In this document: positions 24,526 to 41,484 of the stretch, in pieces
Numbering within the stretch: position 1 is the stretch's first letter
Layout of the letters: each line of letters opens with the position of its first letter
NCBI GenBank assembly: GCA_009602725.1
Contig: WELB01000017.1
Span: 387,421-434,297, forward strand
DNA from: Spirogloea muscicola
Taxonomy: Eukaryota; Streptophyta; Zygnematophyceae; Spirogloeales; Spirogloeaceae
DNA length: 46,877 nt
Direction: 5' to 3'
Program-made: the position numbers and the translations under genes
The notes under the pieces: model-generated
The model's database searches: none
What the model saw: the letters and a program-made list of their open reading frames with translations, nothing else
What the model was told of the DNA's origin: nothing

Positions 24526-27280
24526 ATGGAGCACCCAGGGCTGCCGTCCTCCCCCTTGGCCGGCAGCGGCGACGGCGGCCCTGGCGGCAGCCAGCGTGGC
24601 GGCAGCCACACCAAAGGCGAGGCGCTGGAGTCCGCTCTGGAGGAGGTGAATGCAGAGAACGAGAAGGACGATGCCTGCGGCTTTGGGTCGTCGCCCACAG
24701 CGCTGCTGCAGCAGCGGTCGTCCCCGACGCTCGAGAGGGCGGGGGCCGGGATGAGGAAGCCGTGGGACACCGGGGCTGCTGCTGGCGGCGGCGACGGCAG
24801 CGGCGGCGGCCGCGAGCGCACTTTGACGGAGGCCCGGGAGGAGGACAAGCGCGCCGTCACGGCCTTCCTCAACGCCGGGCGCTTTGAGGAGATCACACAG
24901 GAGCAGCTGCGGCCCAGCGCCGGCGCTGCATCGTCCCCGCCGTCCTCCCGGGGCAGCCCCAGCAGCACGACGTCGCCTGGCAGCAGTGGCAAGGTGGCAT
25001 CGCAGGGCAGGGCGGCAGCCGTAAGCTCGCCCGGCAAGGGCGGCATGGTGCAGCACCACCAGGGCCGCCTGCTGCCGCTGATGCAACGCCAGCCCCCAGC
25101 CCTGCTCCCGGTGCAAGGAGCGGGAGAAGGCGAGGAGGACGCATGGCCGCCGCTGGGGCGTGGCTCCGACGACAGCAGTGGCGCCGCTGTAACGACCTGG
25201 CAGCAGGACAACAACCAGATGGTCGTGACGCTGCCAGCAGCGACGGGCCCAGCGGCAAGCACCAACGCCCGCCGGTTTGAGCCGCCGCTGCTTGGTCCAG
25301 GACAGCAGCTGGCTGGCAGCAGTCAGCGGGTGCGGGCGGACATGGAGGACGTGACGGCGGCGCTGCTGGCAGCGTACCAGTCGCTGATCCCAGGCGAGGA
25401 GGAGCACGCTCGGCGGCGCATGTTCCTGGAGCGCCTCGAGGCCCTGGTGCTTGGCGACATGCCAGCCGCGTGCCTCTTCCTGTTCGGCAGCTGCGCCAAC
25501 TCGTTTGGCGTCCGGAACTCCGACATCGACGTGTGCCTGGCTGTGGGCGACGGCGTTGCTGTTGGCAAGGCCGAGCTCGTCACCCGCATGGCAGCCACCC
25601 TGCGTGCCGCTGGCATGCAGAGCGTGCAGGCAAGGCCCAAGGCCTGATCTTCTGACGCAAGTTGGCTCGTTGAAGCTGTACAGATTTTGCTGGCGTATGT
25701 ACTCTGCTTTCTGACTGTGCTCCTTCTTGTGCTGTGCCTACACAGGCATTGACGCACGCAAGGGTGCCCATTGTAAAAATTGTAGACCCAGTCACAGGCT
25801 TGGCGAGCGACATCTGTGTGAACAATACACTGGCGGTAGTGAATACTAAGCTCCTGCACGATTACGCGCGCATCGACCCCCGCCTCCGCCAGCTCGTGTT
25901 CCTCGTGAAGCACTGGGCCAAGCAGCGGCAGGTCAACGAGACGTATCGAGGCACACTCTCCTCTTATGCGTACGTTGCCCGCAGCACTTAACTCCTTTAG
26001 GTCCCAAAATAAATGAGGACTTGCAGCCTCAGTTACTGTTATCCTCTTCAGCCTGTCTGCCCCACCTTAAATTGGGCGAACTGACAGTGCCAGCACAAAT
26101 GTGCACGTTAAGTGCCAGCGGAAACATATCCTCCTCCCTCCAGATCCAGAGGGCAGGCTGTCCTTGACTTACGTATTGCTGGCCACCAGCAGCCGCTGCT
26201 GATGGGCAAGGCCTGCTGAACTGCTGGCTGTGCCGGCATAGCTTCTCATTCTAAACTCCTTCAAGTTCTGATATTCTGAGTGATCGGTTGTTGTGTCCGT
26301 TCTTTCATGAAGTCCTTGTCTATATTGTCCTTCTGACCATGCTCCACTCCCTCGTTGCTCAGGTATGTGCTGATGTGCATCCACTTTCTGCAGCAGCGAA
26401 AGCCGCCGATCTTGCCATGCCTCCAGGTAATAGAGAGACGAAATTATTAACAAAGCTTTCATGCCGCATGCTCTTGTACCTAGTATTCCTCTACTTGCAT
26501 GCAGAACTTTGCAAATGCTCTATTGAAAAGCTGACTGTCGCATGCGTGTTGCAGGAGATGGAGGTGACGTACAGGGTAAAGGTGGGGGATGTCGAGTGCG
26601 CCTACTTCGACCAGGTTGAAGCACTCCGGGACTTTGGATTGGGGAACCGGGAGACGGTTGGGGAGCTGTTGCTGGCCTTCTTTGAGTACTGGGCATTCCG
26701 TCACGAGTACAATCGGGCTGTCATCTCTGTCCGAACTGGCGGCTTCCTCAGGTGCGACTGGTCCAACATGCCGCTGCCAAGCGTTGTGCCGCTTTCCCAT
26801 GAAGTTGTGCTAAGTTAGCTGCTCCTCATGTCTATCTTTGGTAACAGTCTACTTTGACCAGACTCAAAGGGTGTCTACTTCACAAAAAGCAGAGCATGTG
26901 CTCCTTGCATCCGATGTCCAACCAATCCTAAGCTCTTGCCTTCACATTGGAACCCTGTGTTGAGATTCCCATGACATTGGCACGTTGAGATCGTGTCTTG
27001 CCCCTGTGCTTCAGAAGATGCTGACTGTCATGTCGCGTGTGCTTGATGTTTGCTCAGCAAGGACCAAAAGGACTGGACGAGGCGCATAGGCAACGAGCGC
27101 CACTTGATCTGTGTGGAGGACCCGTTTGAAGTCAGCCACGACCTGGGAAGAGTCGTGGATCGGAATTCCATCCGGATCCTGCGTGAGGAGTTCCACAGGG
27201 CCGCCAAGTTGATGCGCCACGACCCCTCGCCTGCGACGTCCCTTTTCACGCGCTACGTCCGTGATAGCGGTGTCCCTTGA
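24526..27280 (+). CDS. URT1: UTP:RNA uridylyltransferase (terminal nucleotidyltransferase), URT1-like
   Basis: Cytoplasmic enzyme that adds uridines to deadenylated mRNA 3' ends. Exons: 24526-25629, 25746-25969, 26363-26426, 26555-26751, 27058-27280, giving 603 aa from this ATG with consistent phases. The first 280 residues are low-complexity (Gly, Ser, Ala, Gln), as expected for the disordered N-terminus. The catalytic core has [19 protein letters not shown] (Asp 333 and 335) and a third Asp at 390 in SDICVNN. The PAP-associated part follows ([72 protein letters not shown]). This matches Arabidopsis URT1 almost block for block. The frame is open upstream to the n at 24321, so the start is provisional. 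Intron 1 uses a GC donor (CAG|GCAAGG). Confidence 0.5.
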
Positions 27281-28240
27281 TAGAACTGGAGTTTGCTTCC
27301 ATTCCCCATGAGGCGCTTCATTCACGAGCCCCTGCTTAGTCCCACTATCACCACCACCATGCTAGCTTCATCTGCCAAGTGCAATGGTCTCCGAGTCCAT
27401 CTCCCTGCTGCGCCTGCACAAGCCCCCTACGTGGGAGTTAGCGAAAGATTGCCCTAGGGCTCAAGAACAAGGACGAGCGTCGGCAGTGCGAGAGTTCTTT
27501 CTCCGCATTGACTGAGCCGTCTTGGCAACTCCCTTATAACGTGGAGCCCTTTGGTCACTGGAGCTTCATCTGCCCCTGCAGGCCTACATAAACACCAGCA
27601 CTCAAATTTTACTTGTTTGGTTGCCAAGAGCTACTGAGTAGCTCCTTCTGGTAAGTTTGGCAACTGCTATATAATGGGCCAAGGCTACGGGATAACTTAG
27701 TCACTTTCATCATGCCTGCAGCCATTGTTGAGCAGTGTATTAATGAGGAACTAGCGAGGAATATCAAGTAACAGGATGGGCTCGAAGAAGACACGTGCCG
27801 TGTGTATCTGCATGCCTTTCGACCTGCAGTGATCGACTGCACAATGCAAGTTCAAAGGGCAAGCGCATTGATGGCAGCGCACCCTATGTAATCATCCAAG
27901 ATGTAGTTATCATGTGGGGACATCTATTCCAGCGCCCCTTGCTCATGAATTGGTACTTTCTGTCTGCCAAGCACCATGCCTGCTCGTCTGTCAATCTGCT
28001 ATCTGCTGCTGCTGCCGCTGTTGCTGCGTGTTTGCATACCCGGCACTTGAGTACCTGAGGACCCTCTAAGCATCAACAGCTCGCCTCAAGGGCCCGACTC
28101 AACTCTCAAGCACCTCGGCATATGCTCGGCACCTACATCAGTTCAGGAGCCACATGAGGATGCACATGCTGGTACTGCCCAGGAATATGCTAGTTTATCA
28201 TCTGACAACAGGCTTCCTCAGTAACTTGGCCAGAGGCACT
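27281..28240. other. Intergenic DNA after URT1
   Basis: URT1 3' flank. No domain-bearing frame, RNA gene or copy of the repeat family was recognised. Confidence 0.5.
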
Positions 28241-28244
28241 GCTA

Positions 28245-28316
28245 CTGCAGGATATTGTCCATTCTTTTTAGGCTGGCTTTGCCAGCCACTCTTCTCTATG
28301 GGCGAGCACATTCTTC
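28245..28316 (+). repeat. Solitary non-LTR stem-loop tail
   Basis: GGATATTGTCCATTC, then AGGCTGGCTTTGCCAGCC and CTATGGGCGAGCAC. Almost identical to 22130-22195. No coding sequence precedes it, so this is an extremely short 5'-truncated insertion or a deletion remnant. Confidence 0.5.
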
Positions 28317-28710
28317 TACTGCAGGATAGTTGATGAGTAGCCACCCGCTACGGTGGGCAAGTTGTGACAAGTCAGATCGAAGTAGTGGCGAAGGAGCTGG
28401 AAGATGCATAACAACGTCTTCACTGCAATTGCGCAGTTGGACAGACCAAAGTTGGGGAGTACTGACGAAAATATGATGAAGAGTAGGCACAGAAGTTGGC
28501 GCAAGTGCAGGACCTGACGTAGGAGCACATAATTTGGCAGGTATTTCCTCTTCTGCCTGTACACTTAGCTAGCGGCATCTGCTTTCCTAACGTGTGAAGA
28601 CTGGATGACAATATGGGCATTCTTTTAACCTGTGTCCTATTTCGTGCTTGGACGTTACTTTTGGCAGTTGAGCTAACACCTACTATCTGAGCTATCTGGC
28701 ATCGGTATCT
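28317..28710. other. Intergenic DNA between two tails
   Basis: No gene or clear repeat recognised. Confidence 0.5.
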
Positions 28711-28711
28711 C

Positions 28712-28790
28712 TTCCTTTGGCTTTGGACATTGTCCATTCGTTTTGGGCTGGCTTTGCCAGCCCCTCTTCTCTATGGGCGAGCCCTTCCTA
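28712..28790 (+). repeat. Solitary non-LTR stem-loop tail
   Basis: TTGGACATTGTCCATTCG, then GGGCTGGCTTTGCCAGCCCC and CTATGGGCGAGCCC. The stem is perfect. No element coding sequence lies upstream. Confidence 0.5.
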
Positions 28791-29580
28791 TCTGGCAGCA
28801 TCTGAAGTCTATCCAGCCGCGAGTTTTGGATCCGCATGGGGCGCCACTTGTAATCTGAACGATGTGATTAGATGTGAGTTGGTGCTCAATCTGCAATGTG
28901 AAAGTTAAGATAAGGTTAATATATACTGGAACCTAGCCATCATTGACGCTGCTTTGCGTTCTGCTCTGAAAGGGGAGCTAAGGTTCTTCAGCGCATTGCA
29001 TGTGGCCTACTTGAGCCAGCCCTTCAGCCATCTCTGCTATTTGTGACCAGCACAGATCGACGACCTATGCTAATCAGCAGGAAATTCAGGAGAGAGGAGG
29101 TAGACTGGTGATCTCGTCCTTCTCAACAGGCAGCCATCACTGTCCAGGTCCTCAAAGAAAATGCTCTCTACTGCAGATGCATGCACTTCTACTCTAAGTA
29201 TGTAATTCCACACAGTGATTCCAGCAAGAGCTCTCAGCTAGTGCAATATTACCGCAAGCTTAAGAGAGATATGAAAGGGACAACCCTCAGGTGGGGTGCA
29301 ATCCTTGCTGGATAGCTTCTAGTCAGCAGGTGCAGATCAGAATAAGTAGAGTAGCTTGCTGGTACATCGTGCGGTCTTGCCACACACTCAAGCCTACAGG
29401 CTTAGGAGATGTGGACATGGAGTACGAGCTCGTGTGAAGGTCTCACTCGTCCTGGGCTCGCCATTCACAGCCACGGGGGCCCCCTTTGGAAGAAAGGCGC
29501 GCGGTGCGCATGAATGGGCGACCTCACCTCCTTCAAATGACGAGCAAGGTACATTGATGTCTGAGTACGGAACGGCGACT
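28791..29580. other. Intergenic DNA, nothing recognised
   Basis: Short frames only. A GGCGCGCGGTGCGCATGAATG module (inverted relative to 8830-8860) lies at about 29495-29520. Confidence 0.5.
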
Positions 29581-29584
29581 GTCC

Positions 29585-29660
29585 AAGCCCATCATCCTTG
29601 TCAAGTCTTTTTGGGCTGGCTTTTCGCAGCCCTTGCCCCCATTGGGAGTGCCACTTCTCT
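29585..29660 (+). repeat. Stem-loop tail upstream of the RPA32-like gene
   Basis: TTGTCAAGTC ... GGGCTGGCTTTTCGCAGCCC ... CCCATTGGGAGTGCCACTTC, the same subtype as 10040-10110. It lies about 300 bp before the inferred start codon and is followed by very GC-rich DNA, so it sits in the presumed promoter region. Confidence 0.5.
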
Positions 29661-29890
29661 CTTCTGCCGCCAAGCACAAGCTCGTCCAGCTGGACGAGAC
29701 GGGGGGGTGGGGCCGGTGCAACGAACCTGGACGAGATCCAGGGCTGGGGGGGCCGCGGGGCCGGGATCCGGGCCAGGTGCAGCCCACCGCCGCCGCCCCC
29801 CCCCTCGCCGGAAATACCGCCCCGGGACACCGCCCTTTCCCCCCCTGGCGCGCCGTCCCACCACTCTCGCCCCGCTCCCCTGCCGCCAAC

Positions 29891-29922
<32 letters not shown>

Positions 29923-29954
29923 AAGTCTGGCAGTCCTCCGCCGCTCCTGCCGGC

Positions 29955-30333
29955 ATGCCCACGACGCCGCCGATGCGCAGCATGGAGCTGGGCTACAGCA
30001 GCTGCGGCGTGTTATGGCAGGTCACGGTGGTGGGCCGCGTGCTGTCTCGCGAGGACAAGGCCACGGACACCACCTTCCTGCTCAACGACGGCACTGGCCA
30101 GATCGAGGTCAAGCGCTGGTACTGCTGCCGCCGCCAACGCCGCGGCCGCTGTCGCTGCTGCGCCGCCACCGCTGCCGCCGCTGCTGCGCTGCCGCCGCTT
30201 AGCAGGCTTATGTTGCTTGGTAATCTTTTGCGCCCGGAAGTGTTCGAAGTGAGACGCTGAGTGTTGCGGCTACTGGTGCTGCCAGGAACAACGGTGAGGA
30301 CATCGGCGAGGGCCAGGACCTGGCTGCCATCCA
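29955..30333 (+). CDS. RPA2: Replication protein A 32-kDa subunit-like, partial (first two exons)
   Basis: RPA32 is the middle subunit of the nuclear single-strand DNA-binding heterotrimer. Exon 1 (29955-30118) encodes the start of an OB fold: VTVVGRVLSREDKATDTTF followed by LLNDGTGQIEVKRW, the hallmark of this family (VGxV ... TDxxFxLxDGTGxIxxKRW). Exon 2 (30286-30333) adds NNGEDIGEGQDLAAIQ in the correct phase (TG|G) and ends at a CA|GTAAGC donor. The remaining OB-fold strands and the C-terminal winged helix are not found: an n follows at 30374, and the sequence beyond looks like another gene. The preceding frame is open and proline-rich, so ATG 29955 is a choice. The usual N-terminal phospho-region is not evident. 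Confidence 0.5.
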
Positions 30334-30373
30334 GTAAGCGGGACTGAGCCCCGGCCACTGAGCACGCCCAGCG

Positions 30374-30374
30374 N
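30374..30374. other. Single-N assembly gap
   Basis: The base is n. Before it lies an intron of the RPA32-like gene; after it lies coding sequence of an apparently different protein. The two sides may not be contiguous in the genome. Confidence 0.5.
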
Positions 30375-31031
30375 CTGTACGCCAAGGACGGCTTGCGGCT
30401 GCACGGCGAGGCGGCCGAGGCCCTCGCCGACGCTGGTGGTGGCGGAGGCGGCGCAGCGGCGGCGGCGCTGCCCGTGAAGAGGTTCCTCCTCCAGAAGGGC
30501 CTCTCCAGCGGGCGCCTGCTCTGGCTGCACCTTGCGGCCATGGACGGCGACGTGCCAGCCTTGGAGCCGCGTACCTACGCCATGGCACTGCCCTTCCTCT
30601 TCCTCACCGCGCTCGCTTCGGCTCTCTACTCCGACGTCTTCGTGGCGCTGCGCGGCAAGCAGAGCCTGGTGGCAGGCCTCAACGCTGCCGACGTCTACAC
30701 GCTGGACGAGGCCGTGCGGCTGCACAATGCCGCTGTGCGGGCTCTGGCCCACGAACAAGCTGCGCTGCTGCGGAGGGCCGGTCGGGAGCTCGAGCGCCAG
30801 GAGGCGGAGCTCTCTGGCCTGCTGGCCCTTGTCCGGGTCCTGCAGCTGTCCATGCACGGCATGGCGGCGTGGCACGACCAGACCGCCAGGTTTGGCACCA
30901 CGGAGCCCAGCCGCTGCCTGCCCTCTGTCGAGGAACATTGCTTGAGTAGAGGCGTCAGCAGATGCGGCTCGCAGGTTCTCGCGGCTATGGAGGAGGCACG
31001 GCCTCTCCTCGAAGCTTACCTACTCACTTAG
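30375..31031 (+). CDS. Unidentified alanine/leucine-rich helical protein, 3' part
   Basis: An open frame continues from the gap to a stop at 31029-31031. I do not recognise the family. It is GC-rich, starts with LYAKDGLRLHGEAAEALADA, has a Gly/Ala spacer, then a charged/hydrophobic helical part (KRFLLQKGLSSGRLLWLHLA, LRGKQSLVAGL, LHNAAVRALAHEQAALLRRA). The last segment has the heptad look of a coiled coil (AGRELERQEAELSGLLALVR). LFLTALASALYSDVFVAL could be a buried helix. The final part (after about 30945) is less gene-like, and an intron may lie there (GCTCGCAG|GTTCTC is a possible acceptor). It may be the end of a gene that begins in the missing sequence. Homology should be tested before assigning a function. 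Confidence 0.5.
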   Translation: MYAKDGLRLHGEAAEALADAGGGGGGAAAAALPVKRFLLQKGLSSGRLLWLHLAAMDGDVPALEPRTYAMALPFLFLTALASALYSDVFVALRGKQSLVAGLNAADVYTLDEAVRLHNAAVRALAHEQAALLRRAGRELERQEAELSGLLALVRVLQLSMHGMAAWHDQTARFGTTEPSRCLPSVEEHCLSRGVSRCGSQVLAAMEEARPLLEAYLLT

Positions 31032-31390
31032 GTTGCTCATTTTCATGCACAGCATCCCCCTCTTTCAGACACCCCCCCATTGACACCTGCCGCGCAAGTG
31101 GCCCATATCTATTGGGTCTTCACACTCTCTTGAGAGGACATGTCCAACTATTCATTTGTACAGCCGTGCTTGCTCTATCATCGTCATTGGTGGTTATGGG
31201 AAGGTTGGGGAAGGTGGGGAAGGTTGTTGAGCTCTCTCAATACATCAGTAGTGAGAATGTCATCGAATAAAGGACTTCCCACCTAGCCAAGTCTCTATTT
31301 TGTCCTGTGTCCAGAGTAGTATCACCAAACACCTACAAGACTCTCTTTCCCTGTCACATTGAGATCATCTGTGTCAGCTGTGTGCGGTGA
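31032..31390. other. Intergenic DNA
   Basis: Presumed 3' flank of the unidentified gene. Contains a short run of GGTTGGGGAAGGTGGGGAAGG-like repeats at about 31200-31230. No gene recognised. Confidence 0.5.
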
Positions 31391-31394
31391 ATCC

Positions 31395-31680
31395 CTCGCC
31401 TCCCTCGCCTATGCCGTCCACTCGCGTGCGGGCCGCGCTATCGCGGCTGCTTCTGGGTCGCGTCTGGATGCATCTTTTCCTGCGTCGAGCTACTCCGACC
31501 TGATGTTGCTCACCCGGGGGTATTGAGCTTCCTGTGATTTCGTCGTGTCTTCTTCTCTAGCTGCCTAGCTGTGTGTTTTTTGGTTTTGTGTTTTTTGGCT
31601 TTTGACATTGTCCATTCTTTCTGGGCTGGCTTTGCTGGCCCCCTTTCTCTATGGGCGCGCTCTTTCTTCGAATCCGTCAT
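31395..31680 (+). mobile_element. Non-LTR 3' end: terminal peptide, 3' UTR and stem-loop tail
   Basis: A compact example of the family's 3' end in the correct order. It encodes YAVHSRAGRAIAAASGSRLD and then MLLTRGY-stop (stop at about 31525). An 85-bp 3' UTR follows, and then CATTGTCCATTC ... GGGCTGGCTTTGCTGGCCCC ... CTATGGGCGCGC at 31600-31660. No poly(A) tract follows the stem-loop. It closely matches 9100-9330. Confidence 0.5.
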
Positions 31681-32765
31681 GATTCGCCAACTATATTACA
31701 TGGCCTCTTTCTCCATCATAACAATCAAAGATCATCTGAGTCAATTGTGTGCTGTGATCCCCGAGCAAGCCACTCAAGGACAAGCGCCCCATACAAGCCA
31801 GCAGCTTTGGCATGCTCCTCAAGAGCCCGCTTCCTTTGACATGGTATATTTGAAAGGAACGCTGCAACTCCTATACTGGTTAATGTAAGGAACACCTTCA
31901 TCAGCATTTCATAATTGCAGCAAATGACGATGCAAGGGCGCTTTGCAGCTCCTACCCTTCACACCAGTAATCATCTGAACCTTGCACATAAGCCATCACT
32001 TATCATGTGCAACAGCGGCGCACCAGATAGAACCATCTGTTCAACTTAACAGGCAAATGTGAAGCATAGATTGCAGTGACAGGGCAACAGGTACTTCTAG
32101 GTCACAGACGTCAGCATATTTGACCTTGAACTTTGGCCAGAGGCTTGGTGAATGTAAGATACTTCAAGAGAGCAAAGTGGTGTCTGGAAGACCACTGATG
32201 CGAGCAGAAGAGAAGATAGGCTGGTTTGGCAGTGAGGGTAAAAGTCATTGGTAGAAAGCGTCTCTATGGACGAGGAAATGCCCTCAGTAACAGTGCAAGC
32301 TGTCTAAAATGGCCGCCCGCTCGACATTGAAAGCGTGTCCCCTCAACGGCCAGGTCGTCAGCCCAAGATTGCAACCTGAGGCTGCTTGTGTGCTACAATC
32401 TGCTCGTTCCTTATTCTTCATCGCCGGTGGTCCCGGCGGACAGGGGCAGCAGGCGGCAACCGCGAAGCTGACCCTTCCGAACTCCGAGTTCGCTCCAATG
32501 GGCCTGCCGATAAGAAGCAAAGACAGAGGCTCTGGTCATGAAGGTCGTTCGCATGTCCCATACAACAAGATCTGACATCAGTTAGACATGCTTTTCGTAC
32601 TCATCTACTAGCCCACCACTTCACCCACGCTTTCTAATATAACCTCTGGTATTTCTGTTCCTCTTGTCCCTGTTGGCATGCACCATCTTAGGCCAGCCAG
32701 TAACTGTTGAGCATGTAAAAGAAGACGAACATGACGACAGCATCAAAGGACGGTAGTCGACACTC
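31681..32765. other. Intergenic DNA, 3' flank of YAK1
   Basis: No supported gene. The 88-codon frame at 32309-32575 (+) is the best open one but has no recognisable domain. Confidence 0.5.
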
Positions 32766-39967
<7,202 letters not shown>

Positions 39968-39991
39968 CTAAGGAGGCGCCGTGCTGCCAGC

Positions 39992-39992
39992 N
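39992..39992. other. Single-N assembly gap
   Basis: The base is n, 25 bp upstream of the YAK1 start codon in GC-rich DNA. The YAK1 5' UTR and promoter may be incomplete. Confidence 0.5.
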
Positions 39993-40590
39993 TCTCTCCC
40001 CCGCCTGATGTCACTCACTCGGCTCCTCTCAATCCTCCTCGGCTGTCGCTCTGGCCGCCGCAGGGCCCCTCTCGTCGCCACCTGCGGCCTCTAGCAGGAG
40101 CACCAGTGGCCGACTCGCACGGCCGTCGCCGCCCGTCAAGGGCCCCCCGGGCAGCCAGCCATGGCGCCTCGGCCGAGCGGCCGCCGCAGTCGCCGGCCGC
40201 CTGTGGGGCCTCCGCCAGGCCCGCTTCCCTCCGGCTACCGAGGCCGCGACGTGCCTTCAGCCAGCAGCGAAGGACCAGGGCTCCTCCGCGACCGCCGCCG
40301 GCGCCGCCGCCGTCTCCGCCGCCGTTGCCGCTGCCGCGAGCGCCATGCAAATGCGCCGCGGAAGGGGGGGGTGGCCAGGAGCACGCGCGGGGCCGCGTTC
40401 ACACCAGTACCCCGCCAGCTCTGGCGGCGCCGCCAGATGTGGCGGCGGGGGGCCGGCTGCACCGCGGGCTGCCCCAGCGCCTCCGCCGCGCACCTGCGGC
40501 GCCGCCAGATGTGGCGGCCCCGCTGCGCTGGGTGGGGATGGAGGGCCCTGCCACGTGAGATGCCCTTGTGGCCACGTCGGATGCCCTGCG
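39993..40590. other. GC-rich region between YAK1 and the Copia element
   Basis: Open in several frames only because of its composition; no domain recognised. It contains two copies of an 18-bp palindrome (40429-40446 and 40501-40518). It probably includes the YAK1 promoter. Confidence 0.5.
40429..40518. repeat. Paired 18-bp palindromes GCCGCCAGATGTGGCGGC
   Basis: An identical hairpin (7-bp arms GCCGCCA / TGGCGGC, loop GATG) occurs at 40429-40446 and 40501-40518, 72 bp apart, each preceded by GGCGGC or GCGGC. Function unknown. Confidence 0.5.
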
Positions 40591-41169
40591 TGAAGGCCAA
40601 AATGGCCAGAATGGTTGACGGCGGCCATTGCGGGCTACAGTCGGCAGCGGAAGACTGTCGAAGGTCGAACCGGCGTGCCAGCGGCTGGGCAGAAGCCCCT
40701 GTGAGGTGAGGGGAGATGGAGCGTTGAGCGGGCAGAGAGGCAGGGCTTGGGCCAGTATTCAGAAATGAGAGTCCGCGCAGGGGTCCTGCGCTGTGAGCTT
40801 GGTTATATGGGCGTCGGGCAACCCGGGAGGGCGCCGCCCCAAGTGTCTGACAGAGCTGCTTGTGGCGGTGAACGCGGTTAGACGCCGCCCCACCAAGCAG
40901 GTGATGCAGGTGGTTACCGCCTTCGCGGAATCACCCACCGCCCCTATCTGGTTCTGGAGAGAGGGTGAATCAGAAGCCTCTCCGCGGCTATCACCGCCGG
41001 AGGAAACTACTCTGCGGTCGTCACCGCCTAGAGCTAGTTAGCTAACTCGAAGTTAGCCAAGACTTCTATCCTTAGCGATTTCTCGCCTAAGGCCAACACT
41101 CCACCTAAGTCTTGACTGACTGAGAGCACTACCTCAGACCAGCCTAAGCTAAGGCTAGCAGCATTGTCA
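40591..41169 (-). repeat. Copia 3' LTR, complete (579 bp)
   Basis: Bounded by TG...CA on both strands (plus strand starts TGAAGGCC and ends ATTGTCA). It directly follows the polypurine tract. It contains a minus-strand TATA-like box (CCATATAACC, 40801-40810). The last 139 bp match the truncated 5' LTR. Confidence 0.5.
40801..40810 (-). promoter_or_regulatory. TATA-like box in the Copia LTR
   Basis: CCATATAACC on the minus strand, about 210 bp before the LTR end. This is a reasonable place for the element promoter, with a start about 30 bp further left. Inference from sequence and position. Confidence 0.5.
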
Positions 41170-41181
41170 CCTCCCTCCACT
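41170..41181 (-). other. Copia polypurine tract
   Basis: AGTGGAGGGAGG on the minus strand, immediately before the LTR start TGACAATG. This is the expected primer for second-strand synthesis. Confidence 0.5.
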
Positions 41182-41196
41182 ATAAGGTTCGGGCAT

Positions 41197-41478
41197 TCAG
41201 CCACTTTTGGCCAGGCTAAGAAGAAAGACAAATTTCTCATGTAAGCCTGCCGTTATCACCTTGATGCTGGAGAGAGCCACAGTCTTCTGGAGCCTTGCTG
41301 CTGATGAGATGGCTCCACCTGAGAGTAGGAAGACGTATCCTGTGGTACTCCTCCTTGTAGTTGGCTCTCCTCCCCAATCAGCATCACTGTACCCTTGAAG
41401 GGTTGCTTGCTCAGTGCCTCCCTTGTAGGCCAGATGGAAACCTGTTGTGCCCCTGAGGTACCTGTAGAGAGTCTTCAT
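41197..41478 (-). pseudogene. Copia RNase H domain, shifted frame
   Basis: Encodes TLYRYLRGTTGFHLAYKGG, GYSDADWGG and RRSTTGYVFLLSGGAISS, the typical Copia RNase H order, in a different frame from the RT part that ends at 41485. The last conserved part (normally SxxEAEY) reads SSIKVITAGL, so a catalytic acidic residue is lost. Confidence 0.5.
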
Positions 41479-41484
41479 GGCAGT

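Noticed and set aside
24441-25407. Large minus-strand frames opposite the first URT1 exon
   Set aside because: Composition artefacts in GC-rich sequence; the plus strand continues into the conserved nucleotidyltransferase core.
32309-32575. 88-codon frame with a GGPGGQGQQA stretch
   Set aside because: It briefly suggested a hydrolase-like loop, but it is short and has no catalytic motif, splice context or further similarity.
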